Source of the DNA: Ciborinia camelliae
Taxonomy: Eukaryota > Ascomycota > Leotiomycetes > Helotiales > Sclerotiniaceae
Assembly: GCA_025890175.1 (NCBI GenBank)
Contig: JANPYM010000011.1
Coordinates: 1,716,299-1,780,298 of the forward strand
Direction of reading: 5' to 3'
DNA: 64,000 bases
The notes beneath the pieces are model-generated. The model ran no database searches, was not told the origin of the DNA, and saw only the letters and a program-made list of their open reading frames with translations. Positions 53,785 to 64,000 of this stretch are shown here, in pieces. Every line of letters starts with the position of its first letter. Position 1 is the first letter of the stretch. Both the position numbers and the translations under genes were made by a program.

Positions 53785-54405
53785 ACCTTGTATTATATCT
53801 ACCTACCTACCTATTTACCTACCTACCTATTTACCTACCTATTTACCTACCTACCTACCTACCTACCTCCTTACCTCCTTACCTACTGACCTACAAATGG
53901 AAAAGATTTCACGAATTATGAGTGTATTATACGGATGGGCGGACGGACGGGTGGATGAATAAATCTATGGAAGGAAGGTTCAAGGATGCGATACCCAGAA
54001 CAAAACAAAACAAAACAAAACAAAACAAAGCGAAGAAGCGCAGAGCAAGCAGAGGATGAACTATTTTCATTAACGGCGTTGGATCACCACCTTTGCAAAT
54101 CAAATCGTCCCGTGTTTTAGTATTAATTAGTGGACGCGGACGCGGACTCGGATTCGGAGAACGGTGGGGAAGAGGGGAAAGGGGGGGACTTTGTATCTAG
54201 AAGTATCTAGAAGTATTAATCATATCACATCACATTGCATCAAATGAAATGAAATAAAATGAAATCACAATGCATGAGTTCACATCATATCACATATCAT
54301 GTCTTCACATATCATGTCTTCACATATCATGTCTTCACATATCATGTCTTCACATATCATGTCTTCACATATCATGTCTTCACATATCATGTCTTCACAT
54401 CACAT
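53785..54405. repeat. CTAC tract, AAAAC tract and 15-bp minisatellite
   Basis: A CTAC/TTAC tetramer tract (53795-53890) lies in the 3' flank of the His/Thr-rich gene. An (AAAAC)n tract is at 53998-54027. From about 54287 to 54400 there are seven to eight perfect copies of the 15-mer CACATATCATGTCTT, flanked by CACAT pentamers from which it probably grew. Frames through it (THVF-type or LHISC repeats) are artefacts. Confidence 0.85.
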
Positions 54406-55811
54406 CACATAACATATCATGTTTTCACACCATACATCATCATGAATATTATTATATACCTAGGTAGGTACCTAGTTATAGAGCAAAATCATATATTTGA
54501 ATTTCTTCTACCTATCTGCCTGTCTGCCTATGTATCTATATATGTACCTATGTACCTATGTACTATGTACAAAGATGGATTTACAACCAGGCTAAGTTTT
54601 CCTCTCCCAGGAGATACCTAGATACAAGGTAGGTAGGTATCTACCAGTCCTAGTTCTACATACATACATATATACATAAATTATGCCATACCATGCCATA
54701 CCATGCCACACCATGACATGCAGTACCTAGGTAGGTAGGTAGGTAAGTAGGTAATCATAAGATATAAGAAGAGCAAGGCCATGAAAATTGATTTTGAAAA
54801 ACCCACAACAACAACATAACGCACACATGCAAATAACGATGAAGTAAACCCTTCCTAAATTCTAATTATAAACCTAATCGACATGATATCTGTCATTCGT
54901 ATGTGAGCCAGCAAATACATATAGCCAGCTATGATATCATGTTTCTAAACAGCAATGTACATATAGTATGTTCATCCGGTATATGAATGGTGGACGAAGT
55001 CTCAGGTGAGGTGAGAAACTTCATCGTGCAATGTATACCATATGATATGCAATTAATCTCCTCCCTTGAAAATTATCAATTCATCATCCATCGTAATATC
55101 CTCTCATCGCATTAATCTCATATTTCTCATCACAGTCTTCCACAATTCTCATGTATATCCTCCAATCTCCTTCAAATCAATCATACAGCAACAAAATTAT
55201 TCCTATTTCCATCTGAAACAAACAAGGTGTGAAGACAAGTCGTTTACTCATCCACAATATCGATTTACTACATTCTTGTTCAATCGGACAAGATGTGGTA
55301 GTAGAACGCACCAAAGAAATACATTAAAAAAGCAAAAACAAGCTCGTAGCGTAGATATCATCTCAGGTCATTCGTTCATCGTACCGTATCGTATAGTAAC
55401 AATCCATTATTATACTCCAACATATAAGCAAAGTCCAACAATAAAGTAAAAGCAGAACTGTAATAAGGTGATCAGATCAGATAATAGCTTTTGGAAGCAC
55501 GAATGCTGGCAGTGTTGGGCTAATCAATCATCTAAGCAAGGTCTCCTGCTACAGCCCGAAAAGAAAGAGAAGAGAAGAGAAGAGCGTAAGAAATTCGTAG
55601 CATTATTAATGAACCAGGTAATAACAGCAAATAAGTCCGAATCGAGAGAAACTCCAAAGAAATTGTAGGGTATCTCAACAACGTGTAGTCTGAATCGAGT
55701 AAAGGTAGATGAAATCGTAGGTCGAATAGATTCTAGTAATGTCTCATACCGACATCATACATGGTTTCGTCCCATCTGAAATCCTTGGTTAGCAAGAAAA
55801 AGATAGGTCTC
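54406..55811. other. Intergenic, no gene recognised
   Basis: Holds CCTAGGTAGGTACCTAG words at 54466-54478 and 54723-54748, and ACATACATA and CCATGCCATA repeats near 54660-54710. A 127-codon plus frame at 55066 shows no motif. The right end is 3' flank of the next gene. Confidence 0.5.
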
Positions 55812-58049
55812 TTAGAAAACGATGAGATCCTCGTTACTCTCAAAGCTATGAAAGATTTGGGCGTCTGAAGGTGTCTGAACTAACTGTAACTCATCCATGT
55901 CCATCATTGAATCGTCCAGATCCATGATGTTTCTAGGTTGAACAGAAGCTCCAACCTCCAAACCTTCAACACCAAGGGTTGGCGATGACTGGCTTGTTGA
56001 GAGTGGTCTAGATGGAAGACCGACGATAAGTGGTAGTGACTTCGATGCTCTCTTTAAACTTGTGGATAAGTTTTGCGGCGTCTCCTCTGCTTCTCCACTT
56101 GACTCATCGTCCGTGGTGAGTAAACCCTCCAAAAGCTCCTTGTTCTCATTATGGTCCTGCTTGCGCTTCTCCCGCAGAGCAAAATTAGCTTTGTTGATAT
56201 CATTGCTGTCTTTGGCTTTGTGAGCACGGTAGGGAGCAGGCTCTGGATCAGGAAAAATCGGAAGATTTCTCCTAAGAACTTCTAGTTGTGCCTTACTTGG
56301 AGAAGGATTCTTCTTCCATTTCCTATTGAGAGGAGCAAAGCCTGAATCACTTGTAGAACCAGATAATGTTTGGACCGCAGCAACAAAATTGCTAACGGTT
56401 TTCTCTCTAAGCAAGCCCACTTTTTGTACTAAATCCCGAAGATGCTCAGGTTGATGCTGGTCCTTGATCACTTTAACTGGACTACCAGCGAGCATACCTT
56501 GATAAACTTCGCTGTCTTTGTCAAAGGTGTTGTGGTCAAGAACAGATGGCGATCCTGCATCTACCTTTTGTAGTCTTCTGCTTCTATCTCGGTCGGTATG
56601 GTTGCACTCAAGACGCAGTCTTGGCGTCGATTGAGCCAATGGGCTCGACGTGAGCAATGAATCCAGATCATCGAAGGCTTTGTTATTTCGGTGACTTGAA
56701 GAAGGAGGCATGACGTGATCACTCGAGCTTGGCAGCTCAGTGAACGGATCGGTTAAGGCCGCCGAATGCTGGCTATGCACCGATTTACGATCGCCATTGA
56801 GTGGTTTCCTCGGGATTGTAAGGTTTCCTGTTAACTTCTGGACCTTAGTATTGTCCTTTAAATTATATTCTATTGGAAAGAGTTAGCATCGCGAAATCTA
56901 CACAGAAGAGAGATTTGAATTGGAGTTACCTTCGTTGGTTCTCAAATCTTTATCGCTGATAGATTCCGAGCATCTGAAAATTTGTTCTTGGATTGATGGA
57001 GAGTTAACGAGAGGGGGGTTGACCAAGGAATCCTCTTGACTGTTGTCATTCTTCCGACGACGAAAGCTTCCTTGTAGAACATTCTTCACTTTGAGAAATG
57101 CTCCACCTTTCAGACGTCGCTTCTTTTCAACGACCAAGGTATTTGTCGATCCGGGCTTGAGCTCTTCCATTGCTCTGAAGGTTTGAGCGATGGAAGCATT
57201 GATGGCGTTTGGATCGGAAGGGCTAACGACTGGTTGTAGGGGGCTTGCTCTATCGTCAAAACCGCTTGAACTTCTTGCGATTGGTTCCTTTGGGAACCTT
57301 CGATGATGTAAATCCTTAGTTGGACTTCTACGTCGAGCCGGCTTAGATAAGCCAGACTTCCTCCTAGAAGACTTTCTAGGAATAGGAGGTGCCGAGCTCT
57401 TTCGTGCGTGAGACGGTGGATTTTCCGCATGGTCACCATTAGAGTTATTAGATTCAGTAAGAGTGCCCTTTGCTGCAATCCACATCTCCTTTTCGCTGAA
57501 ATTAAGACTTGGTAACTGTGGTAGGGTGTTCTCAATGGTAGGGGTCGCATCGCTTGGATGATCCATGGTAGTCTCATCTGATAGTCCATTGTTGTGCTCC
57601 TTTGGGCTTTCTTCAACTGTTTCCTGCTTTTCAATGTTTGTTGTTGAGTGAAAAGCTGATAGTTGACGGGTGCTTAATTCTGCTGATAGTCCCATATTAG
57701 CTTGGTTTCCAAGTCGAAACACGATTGAGTCAATTTCATGATGCCAAGCAGATAAAATAGTATTCAAAGAATCTCTCAGGAAACATCGTGAATTTGAATT
57801 GAAATGCTAGATCGTTTGCTAGATGATCAAGCATGATCGGAGATGTGTTTTAGGGGAAGAGGGCAATTGAAGTGATAAGATTTGAGAGCAATTGTTTGGA
57901 TTGACCTTTGGAGTAGAAGAAATCAAATAATAGAACAACTGACCTCTCTTGCTTGCTCTGTTCTTCTTTGATTTTGCATATTGGGAGTCTCTCAGGGCAG
58001 CAAATGATCCCATGAAACTCTTCTTCTTCTTTCTTCCATAAGTCTCCAT
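55812..58049 (-). CDS. Disordered protein of unknown function, 668 aa
   Basis: Three exons (58049-57944, 57772-56930, 56869-55812) join in frame: GTCAGT...GAGAG, then GTAACT...ATAG. The start METYGRKKKKSFMGSF is highly basic. Residues about 145-260 contain Ser/Arg/Lys-rich blocks (RKSSAPPIPRKSSRRK, KPARRRSPTK) typical of kinase-regulated, possibly nuclear or cytoskeletal proteins. A short ordered-looking block lies at about residues 445-475 (LRDLVQKVGLLREKTVSNFVAAVQTLSG), and a helical one follows (KAQLEVLRRNLPIFPDPEP). The C-terminus has an acidic MDLDDSMMDMDEL motif. I recognise no domain family. Three consistent exons and codon-level order argue it is real. Confidence 0.65.
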
Positions 58050-59199
58050 GATGGAGATTATGGGTGGCTTGTTTGAGGAGAGAGATGATTGTGGATCTAT
58101 GATGGATATTGTGTCGGAAGAAAATGCGCAGAGAGGCGGTGATGGCTAGATGCTATAGGCAGCGAATGTTGTTAGCTAAGGCAAGATCGATGGCGTGTAA
58201 AATTGAAGACAATGAGGGAAGGAATGAGGGAATTAAGGGGTAGCGGGTAGATTGCTGAATTGTATATCAGATGTCAATCCATTTTGCAACCATAGCTCAG
58301 TAAGTAATTGTGTGCTTGAGAATGAATCTCGCCAAAGGTTTGGAGAGAAGAGTAAGGTATTGCTGTAATAGAATACAACATTCGGAGACTCAACTTCCAA
58401 GAGCAGCTTCAACAATAATTGATTATGCGACTCAGTTCAAGTCTCCGATGGGTTGAACACTGTGGAATCGGATGATAACAGTAGTATTGTTGAAATAACA
58501 ATGGAGAAGGAGGGAGAAGGGGTGAGATTGACGCGATCTTACCTCAAAGGAGCAGTGCGATTGTCTGTATTTCAAACTTCAAACCCTGACAGTAGCACTT
58601 CCGTCTTATCAACTAAGCATAGGAACCATAGAAGCTTTGACGTGATGTTTGACAATGGAAATTATGATATGAAAAAGTCTGGATGCTGGTGGTGGTTGTG
58701 GATTGTAGAAGTTGAAGAAGAGAATATTTTGACAGCGTGGGGTAAGTAAATTTTGACAAGCAGGCAATGTGAACTAAAGTACCCTGCCAGGTATGTGGTG
58801 GACGGGGATGGGTAAGTACAAAACTTAGGATTAATAGTAGTGAGGTCCGGATAAGGAAGTAGTATGAAGGGGAGTACCTAGCTTAGAAATCTGATCTGAT
58901 ACCTTCAAGTTGTTTTGACAAAGGTAACCTCAAGCCATTCTATTAATGAGCATAAAAGGTAAGATGGCCTTGAGACAGATGCTAAATTGATTGTTTTATC
59001 AAAGAAAGACTCCAAAGATCATGAAGACTTTCTCGAGCACCACTCACAGTCGTTGTCTTGCCGACCTTACCTTACCAACCTTTCCTCAAAATATTTATAA
59101 AATATAGACCATATTTTGACATCACAGCTACCTCTACTGTTGCACTTATCCAGAGGACGCAGCAGTATTCCTTTTCCTTTGACCCAGCTGCAACAACTA
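58050..59199. other. Intergenic, no gene recognised
   Basis: Promoter region of the disordered-protein gene and AT-rich sequence. A 98-codon plus frame at 58453 has no motif or leader. Confidence 0.45.
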
Positions 59200-59870
59200 T
59201 TTGGATCCTTTTTCTTTGTGGGGCTAGAGAAAGACTGGGAAGCTTTTGAAGATGCTGCAAGAGCCTTATTCTTACTATGAACCGGTTACAACAACTGTTA
59301 GAATCTTTATGCCTCTCTGGGAAAGCTTGAGAGATGCCAGATAGCTTCTGGAATAGGAGCAGTAGCTTTTTTACCAAGTTGAACAACTGCAACAACTAAT
59401 AGATTACCCAGTGCCTTCCTGCAGAGTTCAAGAAAGGCCAAATAGCTTCTAGAACTCAGGCTCCAGCAGTGGCCTTTTACTTTAAATCAGCTACAGCGAC
59501 TATTAAGACCCTTGGTACTTCTCTGCAGAGCTCGAGGAAGGCCAGATAACTTCTGGAACCGCAACAGTAGCCTTTTAACTCAACTGCGGCAACTAATAAA
59601 CACCCCAATGCTGCTCCGCAGAGCTCGAGGAAGACTGGATAGCTTCTGGAACCGCAGCAGTGGCCTTTTTACTTTAAATAAGCTACAACGACCGTCAGAA
59701 CTCGTATTACCTCTCCGCAGAGCTCCATGAGGTTCGTACAGCTTCCGAGGCCGCAACAGTAGCCATTTTACTTTGAACCAGATGCAACAATGAACAGACT
59801 CCCCAGTGTCACTTCGCAGAGTTCGAGGAAGGCGGGGTAGTTTCTAGAACTATTTCTAAGACCAGAAATC
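59200..59870. repeat. Degenerate tandem array of ~100-bp units
   Basis: Six to seven diverged units share the order GCAGAG(C/T)TCGAGGAAG, then ATAGCTTCTGGAACC, then GCAACAGTAGCCTTTT, then an A/C-rich AACAACTG stretch. The ATAGCTTCT-like landmark recurs at about 59242, 59347, 59447, 59548, 59641 and 59738, a spacing of 93-105 bp. The best-preserved units are the central ones (59520-59710). No reading frame is open throughout. Confidence 0.75.
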
Positions 59871-62800
59871 TTCTCCAGCAAAAGATGCCATCTGCCATCT
59901 CAAAAGCAATAACCTACAGCAGAAAGATCGCTCAAATACCCACCCGCCTTGGCTTCTGTCTGTGCCATCTTATTTGCATTAACTATGAAGTATAACCTAC
60001 CAAAGCACAATACCGAAGGGAACTGTACAGCAGCCGCAGGCCAGCAGAGGCATTATCACATTCTGCAACAAAAGCAGTAGCAACATACCCCAGCAGCAAC
60101 ATATTCAGCAGAAATATACCCAGGCATTCCTTCATCCCCAAGCTTATCAGCAGCAATTGAATTAGCAAGTCGCTACATTCAACTCTCTCAATACACTTTT
60201 GGGCAGCATAATAACCTTGGACATCTATTAATTGTTTTGCGTGGATACCCAGCAATGACATACCCACCCAATCATTTGTCCGTTATCAAACATATCACAC
60301 CATGGTTTGCTAGTAAGTCCACTTCGCACTGTTGAAAGCTCGAGGGTATTGTCAATTTCCATTCAAAACTCCTGAAAACTCTACTCAGGCTACCCATCAA
60401 TATTAGACAACTAGCTAATAGTCCCCCCCATCTTCTAGAAACCCACTTTCGGTCTACCTCCGACTAGACTTCATAGTATACTTTACATTAGACTCAGGTT
60501 ACCCGACGTTTTCCAACCATGGATCATTTCTCCTCTTATATTTCGCCACACATACACCAAGGAATGTTTAACTTTCCTGGCGCAAAATCTTAAAATCGCG
60601 CACAATCGCACAAGAGCCTCAGCAACCCCCTCTCTTGCTTCTATTCATACTTTGCCAGCAGGGGTAACAAACAGTTTGGAGCACCGGAAAATTGAACATA
60701 CCTCCACATGAACCCTGAAGGCTTTCCCATGGATCAAAGAGTAATGCTTACATAAATAGTGGATAAGGAATGCTCCTCAATAACTTTTCTTCAAGACTTT
60801 GGTTTGGTGCATGAGATATTTCCATTTGCATCAGTAAACAAGAGCCTCTTCATTTAGTCGGACTCAACAGAGGCATTACAAAAACTGGTCTGAACACCAA
60901 GGTCAAATCACCATTTTTTATAATCAGGATCACACCTCTATTTCTATGCTTACAAATTTATTGTATCAATTAAATGGAAGGTGGTAATTCTATTTATCTT
61001 GAATTTATCCACCATCATCCATAAGTCAAGGACCATGGATTCTAAAGATTGACACAAGGAAGAAGGGATGACTCAGGTGCTTTCTGAAAGACTTTGCACA
61101 AAGAAGCATCATGCATAACATTTGTGAGTGTCAGTTACTCTCTCTGTTTCCTATTGCCTAGTGTCTTAAAATTCTAATAAATTTATTATTTTACAGGAAC
61201 ATACAACCTGGCCATCAACCATTCCCTTACTAGCACATTTATGTTCAAAAATATACACAATCATCACAGCTCTTGATAATATTTTGTACATATGAATAAA
61301 CCTATTGACAGGTACAGTACCACTCCTTCACAATTTTTTGTTGGTGTTGACCACATCACAACTATATTTTTTGTTACCTGGCCCCTGATTAGCCGAATTC
61401 TTAAATGTCGGTCTTCCGGTTGGAGGCCAAAAGTGAATGAAGTTCTTTCTTTCAGTCTTTTGCCATACCTAACCTGGCCTGATCATTTAAATAGCAGCTG
61501 GTTTTTGAGAAGTCCTTGACCAAAGAAAAAGCTTTGAATCATTTACTGAATGATATACAAATTATGTTGCTGTCTGCCTTTGTTTTATTATGCAAGCAGA
61601 GCATTGGCTAGTTACTAAACTATGAGTTTTTGTTTCAACTTCCAACACAATTTGTACACAGACTTCAAGTTCAGCAGGCAACTCAACTATGAAAGCTTTG
61701 TGTGTTTTTGAATTTACAATACCAAGTGGTCAACTAAGGGTGATTTAATGCAAAGTGGCTACCCTATGGCTTAATTTCTCAAGCTGCCTCTCTGAAATGA
61801 TCTCCATGTTGTACTTGTCAAGCCCACTCTTTTGTTTGTCATTTTGAATCCAGAAAGTCCTGGCAATCTATACCCAGAACATTTATACTAGAAATATTTG
61901 TCCCGGCTTATTTTCTACTGCATGAAGTGTTTTAAATACATCAATAAGTACACTATGCCTGTATTTGACTGAGAGTACTACTCGTGTAGGGGGGATCCTC
62001 ATCCAAGTACTACTACACAATAAGGATAACCAAATACGTTCACCAATATCATTGTTGGACCTCTTGTATGGCTCTGCCTCATACCCGAACCCATTTTCAA
62101 AACCAGACAGCAGGCCATGTTATAAAAATGGCAAATTTGATATTAAAAACAAAATAACTCGAAATCAGGAGGTCGAGAAGCGAGAGTTCAGTAAGTACAG
62201 TGGTGCTTGAACAATTGCACCATCCAACCCATGTTCCAAACACTCTTCCCGTAAGTGGGAGTGCTTACTCCGCCACTCCACCAACGCTTCTCCGGCGATG
62301 ATATTCTGGGAGCGCTTCTCCGCGGAGACTATCCAAACGTAGGAACAGGAGCACATGTTAAGTGCTGACATGCGTATAAGAGCCTTGCCGGCACATGTCG
62401 TTTGATTGTATTGGGTTGCAGGTATCTGGAGTTGATGCCATCGCCGCGGAGCCAAAAACATAAAAGATTCGAAGGATGGGACTCGAGACTATTGAGCCAT
62501 CAGGAGGGGCTGTCCCATTTTATACTAATGAAGAACGATATGACTTAGGAAAGCATGCATGTGGAATGGCAGACCGGAGATGGGCTGGGAATAGGGCTAC
62601 TAGAGTATTGGAGGTGGTTTGATTTGAATTCGGCTTTGGTTCGGATTGTTTGCACAGATACGATAATGTTATGGTGATCATTACGGTGAACCACAAGGTA
62701 GTCAGTCTACTCTCAAAGTCTTCAGATTTCAATGGTTTATTTATTAATCTATGTGCATTTATCATAGATTCATATTAGACAGCAGATCTTTCCCCCTTTA

Positions 62801-63378
62801 TATACACATGCCACTTTGAAAAACTCTACATGGAACAGAGGAAGAAATTGCCAAGCTAATCATTCTTTTTCTTCCCTTATCTTACAAACCAAAAAGGGCA
62901 GTCAGCATTCAGACAAAATCATCTAAGGATTGTTCCGAGCCGGGAAGAATCTATTCGGTCACCGTAGCTATCAGCAGAATAACCTTATCGATTATTGGAT
63001 GACATTGACATATTGTTTGATACACATAGAAATCATATTTGGAATCTGGGATTTGAAAATTAAATGTTTACATTGACTAAATCTTTATAAGATAAACTTC
63101 TCTCTCTATTCATTGTTCATTATTCTTATAGAACTTTTTCTATACATTATCTCTCATCCAAGGGTTGTTTCATCCAATCAGAGCTCCTGGATTCATAAAC
63201 CACACGATTTTACCCGACTCATAATTTCCTAACTTTGCACCTCGGTCTGGATCATAAAATTCCCTTTTACGCCACCTCCTCACGGTTTCCCCATATCAAC
63301 TTGATCGGCACTCTTCAAACATCTTTCATTTCTCAATAGAATCAATCTTCCCACAAAATCCTCCACTAAATATCCAAA
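59871..63378. other. AT-rich gene-free stretch and HEM2 upstream region
   Basis: From about 60300 to 62160 the sequence is strikingly AT-rich with no long open frames, consistent with decayed repeat DNA. At 62190-62460 composition changes to GC-richer sequence with a small inverted repeat (TGGTGC...GCACCA at 62200-62221) that could be a transposon end; no second end was found. CAGCAG-rich sequence occurs at 60020-60150. The last 500 bp are the HEM2 promoter and a CA/CT-rich leader. Confidence 0.4.
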
Positions 63379-64000
63379 ATGTCTTTCTCTAGCCTTGTAC
63401 AGGATCTATCATTCAGAGATGCTGCCAGTGAGCGACGGCCACCGATTCGAGCTTCAGGTTCCGTTTCGACGTATGATGATCGTGCATCGTATATCTCTAG
63501 AGCCGACTCGCATGTCTCTAGAGCCAGATCATATGCAAGTACCGCTGCGACGAGCGTAAGCATATCCGGAGATATTGGTAGTCAATTGCACGGTGGCTAC
63601 TGCCACCCGTTGGCAAGATCATGGCAGGCTGAGAGACAATTGACCAAGGTGAGATTTACTTGGCTACGTACATACTTCTCAGCTTCTGACAGCCTTCACA
63701 GTCAATGCTTATCTACCCCCTCTTTATTTCCGACATCGACGACGAAGAAACCCTTATCCCCTCTCTTCCGGATCAACACCGCCGAGGCATCAACAAAGTC
63801 GTCCCATTCTTAGAACCTCTGATTCGCAAGGGCTTGCGATCGGTCATCTTGTTCGGTGTACCCATTGCGCCCAATGCCAAGGATGCTCTTGGAACCGCCG
63901 CAGATGACCCACAAGGTCCCGTTATTGCTACCATCCGACTCCTCCGTCAGCGTTTCCCACAACTCTTCATCGTAGCAGATGTCTGCCTCTGCGAATACAC
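63379..64000 (+). CDS. HEM2: Delta-aminolevulinic acid dehydratase, 5' part
   Basis: Exon 1 (63379-63648, 90 codons) and exon 2 (from 63702, running off the window) are joined by a GTGAGA...CACAG intron. After a Ser/Arg-rich N-terminus, GGYCHPLARSWQAERQLTK is followed by SMLIYPLFISDIDDEE, then GINKVVPFLEPLIRKGLRSVILFGVP and LRQRFPQLFIVADVCLCEYT, diagnostic for ALAD; the VADVCLCEYT segment contains the zinc-ligand region. The enzyme condenses two 5-aminolevulinate molecules to porphobilinogen in heme synthesis and is a cytosolic homo-octamer. The 3' part is outside the window. Confidence 0.93.

Noticed and set aside
53998..54405. CRISPR-like array from regularly spaced repeats
   Set aside because: The repeats are direct tandem units without unique spacers, and the genome is eukaryotic.
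59983..60267. Minus-strand 94-codon frame as a retrotransposon remnant
   Set aside because: No reverse transcriptase, RNase H or integrase motif is recognisable; the composition reflects CAG-rich sequence.

Overview
The window reads as nuclear DNA of a filamentous ascomycete. Most genes carry short introns of about 45-120 nt with GT...AG ends and CTAAC-type branch points, and the proteome includes fungus-typical items: LYS2 alpha-aminoadipate reductase, a UstYa-family protein, a Kex2-processed repeat precursor, 2EXR proteins, PtaB/LDB1 and a STAND NTPase relic. Gene content and the abundant CCTAGGTA-type intergenic motif suggest Leotiomycetes, perhaps Sclerotiniaceae (Botrytis/Sclerotinia-like); that placement is inference, not a database result.

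Region 1 (about 1.5-12.3 kb) is the accessory part and the most interesting. It holds a cytochrome P450 pseudogene, an IDO/PrnB-like heme-dioxygenase-family gene with an N-terminal membrane anchor, a secreted 144-aa precursor with eight copies of a DADTAIVYP-type core separated by seven dibasic Kex2 sites, and an intact six-exon UstYa-family (DUF3328) gene with both HxxHC motifs. Precursor plus UstYa is the minimal signature of a dikaritin-type fungal RiPP cluster. The core is not one I recognise. The surviving cluster looks small, and one oxidase is broken.

Region 2 (13.4-16.8 kb) is an assembly artefact. Two contig ends separated by 10 N carry the same 1,707 bp, so the mitochondrial ribosomal protein bL28m gene and part of a 2EXR gene appear twice.

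Region 3 (16.5-27 kb) is conserved core genome: a divergent pair of 2EXR proteins, the HOPS subunit VPS39, the KEOPS subunit GON7, and an HbrB/BIT61-type TORC2 subunit. Region 4 (27-31 kb) has microsatellites and a decayed NLR-like (STAND) gene. Region 5 (32-47 kb) has the Q-rich PtaB/LDB1-like co-regulator, LYS2, a type II membrane protein with glycosyltransferase-like features, and a SET-domain gene with an apparent one-base homopolymer frameshift near a second assembly gap.

Region 6 (48-58 kb) is gene-poor: relics of a 6-phosphogluconate dehydrogenase-like gene and of an SDR, many simple repeats, a small His/Thr-rich protein and a disordered 668-aa protein. Region 7 (58-63 kb) has no supportable gene but holds a decayed tandem array of about 100-bp units and AT-rich DNA. 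The window ends inside HEM2 (delta-aminolevulinate dehydratase).
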